NCBI GenBank assembly: GCA_948957135.1
Contig: CARDBT010000001.1
Coordinates: 1 to 64,000, forward strand
Direction: 5' to 3'
Source: COE1 sp910588595
GTDB lineage: Bacteria > Bacillota > Clostridia > Lachnospirales > Lachnospiraceae
Length of the DNA stretch: 64,000 nucleotides
The notes under the pieces are model-generated. The model saw only the letters and a list, made by a program, of their open reading frames with translations, was not told the DNA's origin and did not search any database. How positions within the stretch are numbered: the stretch's first letter is position 1; every line of letters begins with the position of its first letter. A program made the translations under genes and the position numbers. This document shows, piece after piece, positions 49,741 to 58,240 of the stretch.

Positions 49741-50442
49741 ATGAAGACAAAACTAAAAAATTTGATCTGTTCCATGTTGGCATGTGCCATTATTTTTACC
49801 GTGACATGCAGTGCCCCAGTCCTTCCGGCATCCGCAAAGGAAAATATCGGAAACGGACTGATCCTCTCTACTGACAGCATCACGCTCACGCCGGGCTCCC
49901 CTGTAACATTCACTGCAGTGCTTGGTGAAGGCTTCGACGCCTCAAGACTTGCCTGTGTAGTCGCAGATCCGGATATCGTGACCGTCGCGCCGGTCGCATA
50001 CGCTGCCAATGCCGCATCTTATCAGGTAAACTATGAGAACAGCGGCTCAACAGTCGCTGCGATATATCATCTTGACAATCCGGCAGTTGTGGCGTATGTG
50101 GCTGTCAATGCGTCGCCGCTCATCATGGAGGTTCCCGCCAGATTAGGTACGAACCATGACAACTACTGCACGCTGGTCAGCTATGAATTTGCCCCTTATG
50201 ACTTTACATATGCGGATTTTAATGACTATCAGGCTACGTTGAATATCCAATACCAATGTGTGTCCTACAAAGATGACGACTACTCCAAATGGGGATGTTA
50301 TGGCTGCTTCTATGATGCCGATGGAAATTTGTTATCCAAAGTTCATCTCTACTGCAGTACCCTGGTAAAAGGCAGGATATATCACAGTGAATTTAACGTT
50401 CCTGTCGGTGCAGTCCGTTTTGTCATAGAAGGTTTTCATTAA
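49741..50442 (+). CDS. Small secreted protein with Ig-like segment
   Basis: A signal peptide (basic KTKLKN, hydrophobic core, ending LPASA before KENIG) precedes a 200-residue secreted domain. The first 90 residues read ITLTPGSPVTFTAVLG and DPDIVTVAPVAY, in the style of bacterial Ig-like (Big2-type) domains. The rest has aromatic residues and four Cys (KWGCYGCFYD is the most striking). The C-terminus ends VPVGAVRFVIEGFH. No enzymatic motif or cell-wall anchor is visible. Function is unknown. It is flanked by divergent and convergent neighbours with its own promoter and terminator. Confidence 0.75.
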   Translation: MKTKLKNLICSMLACAIIFTVTCSAPVLPASAKENIGNGLILSTDSITLTPGSPVTFTAVLGEGFDASRLACVVADPDIVTVAPVAYAANAASYQVNYENSGSTVAAIYHLDNPAVVAYVAVNASPLIMEVPARLGTNHDNYCTLVSYEFAPYDFTYADFNDYQATLNIQYQCVSYKDDDYSKWGCYGCFYDADGNLLSKVHLYCSTLVKGRIYHSEFNVPVGAVRFVIEGFH

Positions 50443-50450
50443 AGTATTTT

Positions 50451-50483
50451 AAAAAGGAGCTCAGATGAGTGCGCTCCTTTTTT
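50451..50483. terminator. Bidirectional terminator between the secreted-protein gene and the MCP gene
   Basis: AAAAAGGAGC pairs with GCTCCTTTTT and a T-run follows on both strands. It lies 9 bases after the stop of the secreted-protein gene and 10 bases ahead of the MCP gene's stop. Confidence 0.85.
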
Positions 50484-50492
50484 AATCTCGAT

Positions 50493-51074
50493 TTATTGAA
50501 GGGAATCGATGATCGAATTGATCAGATTCGTGATCTCCTCCACCGACATCTCAATGTCCGTATAGATCCCTGCCGACTGATTGGACAGATCCTGCATACT
50601 TTTTGCAACTACCGCAAACCCGACACCAGCCTCACCGCTTCTTGCTGCCTCGATCGTAGCATTGAGGGAGAGGATCGTCTGCTTCTTGGCAATCCCTTTC
50701 AGATACCCTGTCTTCTCGTTGATCATCTGTACCAGCTCGCCCGATTTCTTGATGTCATCCTTCACTGAATCAAACCTGCCGTTATTTCTACTGTCAATAT
50801 GTTCCAGTACCGCAGTCTGGCTGATCATCGTACAGAGTGTCTTCGCAGCGCACTTTGCCTTTCTATCCGCAGACTTTGAAACGACTACCGCCCCAAGTTT
50901 CTCACCATGCACAACAATGTCAAAGGATTCCGTTTCCTCCTCCAGAAAATCATGTCCATCTGTCAGACGCCCCCCTTCGGCATCGATCACAACAGTCTCC
51001 AACCCTGCAAATTCCGAAAAAGAATCCTGCAGCTCCTGCAGTTTTTTTGTATCCATGTAATCATTCAATATCAT
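50493..51074 (-). CDS. Miniature soluble methyl-accepting chemotaxis protein
   Basis: The 193-residue protein has no membrane segment. The first 85 residues (LQELQDSFSEFAGLETVVID) start like the PocR sensor domain but are about half its usual length. The C-terminal part keeps the hairpin tip that binds CheA and CheW: KQTILSLNATIEAARSGEAG then VGFAVVA. The long methylation helices that ordinarily flank this tip are very short. I place the start at MILNDYM, seven bases after GGAGG. It probably signals from the cytoplasm, if at all. No other che gene is nearby. Confidence 0.85.
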   Translation of the reverse strand: MILNDYMDTKKLQELQDSFSEFAGLETVVIDAEGGRLTDGHDFLEEETESFDIVVHGEKLGAVVVSKSADRKAKCAAKTLCTMISQTAVLEHIDSRNNGRFDSVKDDIKKSGELVQMINEKTGYLKGIAKKQTILSLNATIEAARSGEAGVGFAVVAKSMQDLSNQSAGIYTDIEMSVEEITNLINSIIDSLQ

Positions 51075-51110
51075 ATTCCACCCTCCATTTTGCATCACTG
51101 ACATACATAT

Positions 51111-51139
51111 AGTATACTGATTTTTTCAGACGATTTCAA
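51111..51139 (-). promoter_or_regulatory. Sigma-A promoter of the mini-MCP gene
   Basis: On the minus strand TTGAAA (51139-51134) and TATACT (51116-51111) lie 17 bases apart, good matches to the consensus. The start would be near 51104, with a 30-base leader that includes GGAGG. Confidence 0.65.
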
Positions 51140-51168
51140 TATTTATCTGTCGCTGCCAGTATATTTTC

Positions 51169-52869
51169 TTATTTCCTGTCCGAACAGTAACAAGCTTTCT
51201 TCTTCTGCGCTGTCGCGATCAGCTCCCGCGCATTCTCTCTCACCGTATCTGTGATCTCATCGCTTCCGAGCATCCGCGCAAGCTCGTCAACGGTCTCCTT
51301 CTCATCTAGCTGCATGATATCCGTGACTGTCTTGCTGTCCACCGCCTGCTTTGCGATCTTGTAGTGGTTGTCCGACATCGCTGCGATCTGGGGAAGATGT
51401 GTGATGCAGATGATCTGATGGCTCTGCGACAGATGACCGAGCTTTTCCGATACCTTCCACGCGGTCTTGCCGCTGATACCTGTATCGATCTCGTCAAAGA
51501 TCATAGTCGGGATCCGGTCCCTCGATGCGAGCACTGTCTTGATCGCCAGCATGATACGTGACAGTTCTCCGCCGCTCGCCACATTTCCGAGGCTTTTTAA
51601 CGGCTCACCTGGATTCGTCGATATCATAAACTCCACATCGTCATATCCGTCGGCTGACATCTCTTCCTTTTTGCGCACCTGGATCTCAAATCCCACATCC
51701 AGAAAGTTCAGGTCTGTCAGCGCCGCGATCATGTCTTTTTCAAGCTTTGCCGCCTCCTTGCCGCGCACCTTGGAAGCTTTCTGGCACAGACTCTTTAATT
51801 TTGTCTGTATCTCCGTCAGTTTCGTCTCCAATTGGGCTTTATATGTATCGGCATTATTGAGTCTCTCGATCTTTTCCCCCAGTTGTGCCTGATACTGCAG
51901 GACTGCCTGGATGCTATCCCCGTATTTGCGCTTTAGATGATTCAGCAGATTCAGGCGTTCTTCCATCTGGTTGAACTGTTCCCCGTCAAACTCCATATCT
52001 GCCATATACTCGGCGATCTCCCGGTTGAAATCACTGAGCAGAGCTTCGATGTTCTCAAGTTCATCCGCGAGCTCCTGCGCCCTGTCGTCATAGCTCTCCA
52101 CACTGCGCAGCTCCCGCACCGCATAGCCCACCGCATCCGCCGCTGACTGCTCGCCATTTCCAGTCAGCTGATACGCTTTGTCTGCCGCCTCGACAATCTG
52201 TCTGCTGTTTGCCATTTTTCGGTAGTCACGCTCGATGTCCTCGTCCTCTCCTGCTGTCAGTCCGGCTTCCTCGATCTCCTGATACTCAAACTCCGCGAGA
52301 GAGAGTTCTTTCGCCTTTGCCCCATCATCCATGCAGAACTCCGCAAGCTCCTTTTTGAGCTTGACATACATCTGATACTTTTCTCTGAGATCTGCCTTGA
52401 TCACGGCAAGTTCTTCCCCCGCAAAGGAATCCAGGATCTCCATATGGTTTTTCTTGTACAGAAGCGACTGATGCTCATGCTGTCCGTGAATATCGATCAG
52501 CAATTCCGAAAGCGCCTTGATCTGTTTTGCAGTGACTGTCTCCCCGCAGATCTTAAACAGATTTCTACCAGGCTGTATCTTCCGCTGAATGATAATGATC
52601 CCATCCTCCTCCACAGGAATCTCCAGCGTATTGATCTCCTGTCTCATGGCATCATCTGTCACCTGAAAGACCAGCTCGACAAGCGCATAGTCCGCGCCCG
52701 TCCTGATCATATCCTTATCTGCTCTCGCCCCAAGTGCAAGATTGATCGAACCGATAATGATTGATTTGCCCGCTCCGGTCTCACCGCTCAGGATATTCAG
52801 TCCCTCCCCAAAAGTCACTTCCGTCTCTGAGATCAGAGCAAGATTCTTAACATGCAAGCTAATTAACAT
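51169..52869 (-). CDS. recN: DNA repair protein RecN
   Basis: An SMC-like ATPase for double-strand-break repair. Walker A is SGETGAGKSIIIGSI, the middle 300 residues are coiled coil, and the ABC signature/Walker B pair is ASGGELSRIMLAIK and TMIFDEIDTGISG. The 566 residues are normal length. It is the last member of the argR-side operon. In Bacillus the next gene is spoIVB, but here an accessory block comes between. Confidence 0.96.
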   Translation of the reverse strand: MLISLHVKNLALISETEVTFGEGLNILSGETGAGKSIIIGSINLALGARADKDMIRTGADYALVELVFQVTDDAMRQEINTLEIPVEEDGIIIIQRKIQPGRNLFKICGETVTAKQIKALSELLIDIHGQHEHQSLLYKKNHMEILDSFAGEELAVIKADLREKYQMYVKLKKELAEFCMDDGAKAKELSLAEFEYQEIEEAGLTAGEDEDIERDYRKMANSRQIVEAADKAYQLTGNGEQSAADAVGYAVRELRSVESYDDRAQELADELENIEALLSDFNREIAEYMADMEFDGEQFNQMEERLNLLNHLKRKYGDSIQAVLQYQAQLGEKIERLNNADTYKAQLETKLTEIQTKLKSLCQKASKVRGKEAAKLEKDMIAALTDLNFLDVGFEIQVRKKEEMSADGYDDVEFMISTNPGEPLKSLGNVASGGELSRIMLAIKTVLASRDRIPTMIFDEIDTGISGKTAWKVSEKLGHLSQSHQIICITHLPQIAAMSDNHYKIAKQAVDSKTVTDIMQLDEKETVDELARMLGSDEITDTVRENARELIATAQKKKACYCSDRK

Positions 52870-52878
52870 TTTCCGTAC

Positions 52879-53331
52879 CTAACCCTTTATAATTTCATCC
52901 AATTTTTCCATCACGGCTTTCGTTTCATCCACAGATCTCACCGCTGCAAATATCGTGTCATCTCCTGCTATACATCCGACGATCTCAGAAAAATGCATGG
53001 CATCCACCGCAGCGGCAACCGCCATTGCCATCCCCTGCACAGTCTTGATCACCAGTATGTTCTGAGCCATATCCATCGAGACAAATCCTTCCCTGAGCAC
53101 ACGGATATACTTATCGCTCAGCTTTGTGTCCTCATTCTGCAGAATGATATATTTCTGCCTGCCATTTCCTGCCGCTATTTTTGACAGACGCAGTTCCCTG
53201 ATATCCCTCGACACCGTTGCCTGCGTCACCTCAAATCCCTCCTTGCGAAGATATGCTGCCAGCTCCTCCTGCGTCTCAATATCATATTTGTTGATCAGGT
53301 CTACCACGACCTCATGTCTCTCTCTTTTCAT
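52879..53331 (-). CDS. argR: Arginine repressor ArgR/AhrC
   Basis: ArgR binds arginine as a hexamer and represses arginine biosynthesis. The N-terminal winged helix (NKYDIETQEELAAYL, TQATVSRDIRELRL) and the arginine-binding C-terminus (GCIAGDDTIFAAV) are intact. The start is either the ATG used here or the GTG just before it, which follows the nadK stop directly. In this cluster it is conserved between nadK/tlyA and recN, so it is often translated together with them rather than with arginine genes, none of which are in the window. Confidence 0.95.
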   Translation of the reverse strand: MKRERHEVVVDLINKYDIETQEELAAYLRKEGFEVTQATVSRDIRELRLSKIAAGNGRQKYIILQNEDTKLSDKYIRVLREGFVSMDMAQNILVIKTVQGMAMAVAAAVDAMHFSEIVGCIAGDDTIFAAVRSVDETKAVMEKLDEIIKG

Positions 53332-53336
53332 CACAT

Positions 53337-54146
53337 TTATACCCGCATTTTCTTGTGTAATGTATCCAGAAAACTTCCCTCGCTGAGTTTTATGATCTTC
53401 GTCACCTTGTCAGAACGAATGATTCGAATCTTGTCGCTCTCGTTCAGATTGACCGGGCACCTGCCGTCAAAACTGGCAGCCACCTCCTGCTTTTCTCCCG
53501 GTTTGCACCGCCCGATCTCAATATCGATGACATCGTCCTCGGCAAGTATGATCGTTCTGTTGTTGACCAGGGTGTGGGAACAGACAGGCGTCATCATGAT
53601 GAGCCTCGCCCTGGGCTCGACGATCGGTCCGCCCGCTGACAGGTTGTACGCCGTGGAGCCTGTCGGCGTGGAGATGATCATTCCGTCCGCGCTGTATGTA
53701 CTCAACAGTCTGCCATTCACAAAAATATTAAAATTAATAACATGCAGTGCACCTTTTCTGTTGATCACGATGTCATTCAGTGCCGTCTGCGGATTGGCGC
53801 TGACGCCGGCTATCACCGGAATGCCGCTCAGCATCATGCGCGGCTCGATCTCATATCGATCCGCGACCAGACTGTCAAGCGCAGTCTCGATATCCTCCTT
53901 GTCCACCTCCGCAAGATATCCCAGTGTCCCGAGATTCACACCGATCATCGGGATGTGACAGGAGACATACTCGCGCGCTGCCCTGAGCATGGTTCCGTCA
54001 CCGCCCAGGACGATCATTCCTTCCACATTTCCGTCGACCCTGCTGCTGCATCGGCACCCCTTCAGGTTCAGATAATCCCGTATATACTGCGTAGTCTCAC
54101 CGTTCCCGTCCTTTGTCTGGTTTGTATATATATAAAATGTTTTCAT
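53337..54146 (-). CDS. nadK: NAD kinase
   Basis: ATP-dependent NAD kinase, which makes NADP. The GGDGTML and GVNLGTLGYLAEV motifs and the NDIVINR and TPTGSTAYNLSAGGP blocks are present. The start is MKTFYIYTNQ, six bases after AGGTGG; a longer frame adds seven residues without a ribosome site. Directly upstream are three copies of the 64-bp repeat, and the last GGGAGTTAG of the array lies immediately before this gene's own Shine-Dalgarno. Confidence 0.95.
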   Translation of the reverse strand: MKTFYIYTNQTKDGNGETTQYIRDYLNLKGCRCSSRVDGNVEGMIVLGGDGTMLRAAREYVSCHIPMIGVNLGTLGYLAEVDKEDIETALDSLVADRYEIEPRMMLSGIPVIAGVSANPQTALNDIVINRKGALHVINFNIFVNGRLLSTYSADGMIISTPTGSTAYNLSAGGPIVEPRARLIMMTPVCSHTLVNNRTIILAEDDVIDIEIGRCKPGEKQEVAASFDGRCPVNLNESDKIRIIRSDKVTKIIKLSEGSFLDTLHKKMRV

Positions 54147-54156
54147 TGATACCCAC

Positions 54157-54348
54157 CTAACTCCCATCTGCCTGCTTTAGCAGCCACTTCTATCAGGATG
54201 GTGAAATGCTCTTTTTCGCACTAACTCCCCTTTGCCAGCTCTGCCGGGCTCTCCTTTCAGGATGGTGAAATGCTCTTTTTCGCACTAACTCCCCTTTGCC
54301 CGCTCTGCCGGGCTCTCCTTTCAGGATGGTGAAATGCTCTTTTTCGCA
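54157..54348 (-). repeat. Three tandem copies of the 64-bp hairpin repeat
   Basis: Units lie at 54157-54220, 54221-54284 and 54285-54348, each exactly 64 bp. Units two and three differ by only a base or two, and the first is diverged. On the minus strand each carries AAAGGAGAGCCCGG, a stem (GCCCG/CGGGC) and GGGGAGTTAG. The other stem is TGCGAAAAAGAGCATTTCAC, imperfect but maintained. The array fills the 200-base gap between tlyA and nadK, and the TAG stop codon of tlyA is the first TTAG of the next partial unit. The family recurs at 1707-1800. Confidence 0.9.
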
Positions 54349-55185
54349 CTAACAATCCAACGTTGTATGCGCAAGGCTGACTGTCTCCTCTATAAGTCCC
54401 TCAAAACAGTCCTGAACAAAGCCAGCGGCATCGAGATCCTCTGCCGGCTGTTCCACTCTGACAAGATGCATCAGGTACTCGATATTCCCCTCCGGTCCTC
54501 TGATCGGTGAAAAATCAAGATTTTGGATCTCATAGCCTTTTTCAAGCGTGAAAGCAAACACCGTCCTGATCACTTCCCTGTGCACCTGCGCATCTCTCAC
54601 AACACCCTTTTTTCCGACCTTCTCTTTTCCCGCCTCAAACTGCGGTTTGATCAGGCATACCATCTGCGCATTGGGCTTTAACAGGCTGTGGGCAGGTCCC
54701 AAAATCTTATCCAGCGAGATAAATGACACATCTACCGACGCAAAATCAAGCTTGTCATCAATATCCGCCGGAACCATATGGCGAAAATTTGTCTTTTCCA
54801 TACAGACAACACGCTCGTCATTGCGAAGTTTCCACGCCAGCTGGCCGTGCCCTACATCTACGGAATAAACCTTCTTTGCCCCATTCTGCAGCATACAGTC
54901 TGTAAATCCGCCGGTAGATGCACCGATATCCATGCAAATCTTTCCGTCAAGTACCACGCCAAAACTGTCGATCGCCTTTTCCAGTTTCAGACCGCCGCGG
55001 CTGACATAGCGGAGTGTATTCCCCCTGACTTCAAGTCGGACCTTGGACTCGTCAAACATGGCTCCTGCCTTGTCCTCCTTCTGGTCATTGACATACACGC
55101 ACCCTGCCATGATCACCGCTTTTGCCTTCTCGCGCGACTCGGCAAGCCCCTGCCGCACTAGCAGCACATCCAGACGCTCTTTCAT
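54349..55185 (-). CDS. tlyA: TlyA-family rRNA 2'-O-methyltransferase
   Basis: An N-terminal S4 RNA-binding domain (RLDVLLVRQGLAESREKAKA) is followed by an FtsJ-like methyltransferase (DIGASTGGFTDCMLQNGA with an AdoMet-binding glycine loop). Mycobacterial TlyA methylates 16S and 23S rRNA and confers capreomycin sensitivity; in Firmicutes its exact targets are less known. The start overlaps the dxs stop by four bases. Its TAG stop codon sits at the edge of the 64-bp repeat array. Confidence 0.93.
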   Translation of the reverse strand: MKERLDVLLVRQGLAESREKAKAVIMAGCVYVNDQKEDKAGAMFDESKVRLEVRGNTLRYVSRGGLKLEKAIDSFGVVLDGKICMDIGASTGGFTDCMLQNGAKKVYSVDVGHGQLAWKLRNDERVVCMEKTNFRHMVPADIDDKLDFASVDVSFISLDKILGPAHSLLKPNAQMVCLIKPQFEAGKEKVGKKGVVRDAQVHREVIRTVFAFTLEKGYEIQNLDFSPIRGPEGNIEYLMHLVRVEQPAEDLDAAGFVQDCFEGLIEETVSLAHTTLDC

Positions 55186-57074
55186 ATTTTTGTGCCCTTC
55201 CTAGAATCTTTGTGAGACATTTCCTTGTACTGTTCCATGATCTTCTGCCCGATCGTCTCCGCGTCGATCCCCAATTCACGGCGCAGGATATCCACATTTC
55301 CATGTTCCACATATTCATCCGGTACATGGACCGCCAACAGTCTTGTCCCAAAATGATGCCTGTCAAAATACTCCCTTACCTTCTCGCCAAATCCACCGCT
55401 TGCCACATTTTCTTCCATCGTCACGATCAGATCGTGATTCTCGACAGCCTCATCTAAGATCTCCGTATCGATCGGTTTGACAAAACGCGCATTGATGATA
55501 CTGCAGTGAAATCCTTTCCTAAGAAGCGCCTCCCGCACTGTGAGCGCGGTCTTTACCATGCTGCCCACCGCCACAAGCGCTATATCATTCTCGCGATAGA
55601 TCCACTCTGCCTTTCCAAAACGAATCGGCTCACGGTACTCACGAAGCCCATCGAACGCCTCGCCTCTCGGGTAGCGCAGCGCCACCGGTCCTTGAAAAGC
55701 CACCGCAAATTTCAACATATCCGACAGTTCCCATTTGTTTTTGGGCGCCATAATGTGCATGTTAGGTATGGAGGATAGATATGAGAGATCAAAGATCCCC
55801 TGATGTGTCTCCCCGTCACTTCCCACGAGACCCGCCCTGTCGATCGCAAAAGTCACCGGAAGATTCTGGATGCACACGTCATGCAAGATCTGATCATATG
55901 CCCTCTGCAAAAAGGAGGAGTAGACAGCCACCACCGGATGCATGCCACCGGCTGCCAGACCCGCCGCAAAAGTCACTGCATGCTCCTCGGCGATCCCGAC
56001 ATCAAAAAACCGGTCCGGGTACATATTGCGGAATCGTTTGAGCCCTGTACCGTCAGGCATCGCCGCCGTGATCGCCACAACGTCTTGATAGCGGTCTCCG
56101 AGCTTGCACATCACCGTTGAAAAGACATCTGTATAACTTGACTTTGTCTTTGGCGTGAGCGGCAGACCCGTCTCCACATCAAAGGGCTCTGCGCCGTGAA
56201 ACCGCGCCGGGTGTTTCTCCGCAGGTGCAAACCCTTTTCCCTTCTGCGTGATCACATGTACCAGCACCGCTGACTTGCAGCGCTTTGCCTCGCGCAGGAC
56301 CTTCATCATGGCATTGATGTTGTGCCCGTCCACAGGTCCCAAGTATGTAATCCCCATATCCTCAAAGAACATACCCGGAATCACCAGCTGTTTTACAGAG
56401 CTCTTCGCCCTCCTGATGCTTGTGACGATCGGCTCTAGATTAGATTCCATGAGTGAATTATAGATCCCTTCCTTCATGTCAAGGTACTTGTCCGCTGTCC
56501 TGATATTATTGAGATACTTTGACACTCCGCCGACATTTTCTGAGATTGACATATTATTATCATTCAACACGATAATAAAATTCTTTTTCAGGCGCGAAGC
56601 ATTGTTCAGCGCCTCATATGCCATCCCTCCCGTGAGAGAGCCATCACCGATCACCGAGATGACTGTGTGGTTCTCATTGCGAAGATCTCTCGCTTTCACA
56701 AGTCCAAGCCCTGCCGAGATGGATGTGGAGCTGTGTCCTGTATCAAAACAGTCACACTCGCTCTCCTTCCTCTTAGGAAAACCGCTCATACCGCCGTATT
56801 TGCGCAGACTCTCAAATCCCGAGCGCCTGCCCGTCAATAGCTTATGCGTGTATGACTGGTGCCCCACATCCCACACGATCTTGTCCTGCGGCAGATTCAG
56901 GCTCAGGTGCAGTGCCATCGTCAGCTCCACCGCACCAAGATTGGAGCCGAGATGCCCGCCTGTGACACTGATCTTTTTGATCAGAAAGCTCCTGATCTCC
57001 TCCGCCAGCAGGTTCCAGTCTTCGGGTGCTACATTTTTTATATCGTTTTCTTTCTCTATCGTCTCTAATATCAT
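55182..57074 (-). CDS. dxs: 1-deoxy-D-xylulose-5-phosphate synthase
   Basis: The thiamine-dependent first enzyme of the MEP isoprenoid pathway: pyruvate plus glyceraldehyde-3-phosphate give DXP. The ThDP motif GDGSLTGGMAYEALN, the HPARFHGAEPFD segment and GLVGSDGETHQGIFD are present over 630 residues, a normal length. It is between ispA and tlyA, a conserved order. The N-terminus (ILETIEKEN) lies about 10 bases after a weak AGGT. Confidence 0.96.
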   Translation of the reverse strand: MILETIEKENDIKNVAPEDWNLLAEEIRSFLIKKISVTGGHLGSNLGAVELTMALHLSLNLPQDKIVWDVGHQSYTHKLLTGRRSGFESLRKYGGMSGFPKRKESECDCFDTGHSSTSISAGLGLVKARDLRNENHTVISVIGDGSLTGGMAYEALNNASRLKKNFIIVLNDNNMSISENVGGVSKYLNNIRTADKYLDMKEGIYNSLMESNLEPIVTSIRRAKSSVKQLVIPGMFFEDMGITYLGPVDGHNINAMMKVLREAKRCKSAVLVHVITQKGKGFAPAEKHPARFHGAEPFDVETGLPLTPKTKSSYTDVFSTVMCKLGDRYQDVVAITAAMPDGTGLKRFRNMYPDRFFDVGIAEEHAVTFAAGLAAGGMHPVVAVYSSFLQRAYDQILHDVCIQNLPVTFAIDRAGLVGSDGETHQGIFDLSYLSSIPNMHIMAPKNKWELSDMLKFAVAFQGPVALRYPRGEAFDGLREYREPIRFGKAEWIYRENDIALVAVGSMVKTALTVREALLRKGFHCSIINARFVKPIDTEILDEAVENHDLIVTMEENVASGGFGEKVREYFDRHHFGTRLLAVHVPDEYVEHGNVDILRRELGIDAETIGQKIMEQYKEMSHKDSRKGTKI

Positions 57075-57138
57075 ACCAAGTGCCTTTACCTTTCAGAATT
57101 GGTTCAATTAACAGCAGACATTTATCCAATAAACCCGA

Positions 57139-58044
57139 TCATTTGATGCGTGTGATCAGACTTTGTATCAACTCCATCAAAAACTCATTCTGAAACCCTT
57201 CCTCCTCCAGCGATCTCAGCAGTTTTACAGCATGATCTGACATTTCCCGCTGTTCCCGTGCCGCCTCCTCGATCCCCTTCAGCGTGACATAGGTCGTCTT
57301 CTGATTCTTCGCATCGCTTCCTACCGGCTTCCCCAGCGTCTCCAGACTGCTCGTCACATCCAGGATATCGTCCTGTATCTGAAACGCGATGCCGATCTCA
57401 TAAGCCGCTTTTTCCACCAGGCTGATCTGTTCTTCCCCTGCGCCTGCCATCACTGCGCCTGCCATCATCGCCGCCTGGATCAGGGCTGCCGTCTTGTGCT
57501 CGTGGATAAACAGAAGATGCTCTATTGTCACTTGATGTCCGAGATTTTCCGCTTCGATATCGGCAGTCTGTCCACCGATCATCCCATGGACTCCCGCTTT
57601 TTTAGCAAGTATGGAGAGTGCCTTCGCCTTTCTGCCCGCGTCGCTGCCGGACATCTCAAACGACTTTAACGCAGTCTCAAAAGCATAATTTAACAATCCG
57701 TCTCCTGCAAGGATCGCCATGGCATCCCCATAGACTACCCATGTCGTTTTTTTACCTCTGCGATACTCATCATTGTCCATTGCCGGCAGATCGTCATGCA
57801 CAAGCGAATACGAATGTATCATCTCGATCGCCGCCATAAAGGGTTCGATCGCTTTGTCCGCGCCTCCGAAAAGCCGATATGTCTCCGCCATCAGCATAGG
57901 ACGAAGCCGCTTGCCGCCGACATTGACACTGTAGTTCATCGCTTCCATCACCGTCTTCGCCCAGCCGCTTTCTTCGGGAAGATACGCCTTTATAATGGTC
58001 TCTATTTCGTTTACCCTGTCTTGTAACTCTCTGTCAAAATTCAT
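57139..58044 (-). CDS. ispA: Polyprenyl (farnesyl) diphosphate synthase
   Basis: A class I trans-prenyltransferase. The first Asp-rich motif is DDLPAMDND (residues near 90) and the second FQIQDDILDV. The residues just before the first motif (IHSYSLVH) suggest a short-chain (C15-C20) product. It overlaps xseB by 11 bases and precedes dxs by 65 bases, so isoprenoid synthesis shares this transcript with DNA repair genes, as in other Firmicutes. Confidence 0.95.
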   Translation of the reverse strand: MNFDRELQDRVNEIETIIKAYLPEESGWAKTVMEAMNYSVNVGGKRLRPMLMAETYRLFGGADKAIEPFMAAIEMIHSYSLVHDDLPAMDNDEYRRGKKTTWVVYGDAMAILAGDGLLNYAFETALKSFEMSGSDAGRKAKALSILAKKAGVHGMIGGQTADIEAENLGHQVTIEHLLFIHEHKTAALIQAAMMAGAVMAGAGEEQISLVEKAAYEIGIAFQIQDDILDVTSSLETLGKPVGSDAKNQKTTYVTLKGIEEAAREQREMSDHAVKLLRSLEEEGFQNEFLMELIQSLITRIK

Positions 58045-58240
58045 CTAACTCACCATTTTCATTCAATTTGAGAACTTCCTTTTCCACTTTATCGATCTTG
58101 TCATTACAGGACTTGATCAATTTCATGCCCTCTTTATATAACTTGAAAGACTCCTCCAGCGAGATATCTTCCTGCTCTAATTTTCCGATCATATCTTCAA
58201 GTTTTTCAAACATATGTTCAAGTGTCTGTTCCTTCGCCAT
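58034..58240 (-). CDS. xseB: Exodeoxyribonuclease VII small subunit
   Basis: 68 residues with the XseB pattern FEKLEDMIGKLEQEDISLEE and YKEGMKLIKSCNDKI. The subunit stabilises XseA. It overlaps xseA by 23 bases upstream and ispA by 11 bases downstream. Confidence 0.95.
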   Translation of the reverse strand: MAKEQTLEHMFEKLEDMIGKLEQEDISLEESFKLYKEGMKLIKSCNDKIDKVEKEVLKLNENGELDEF

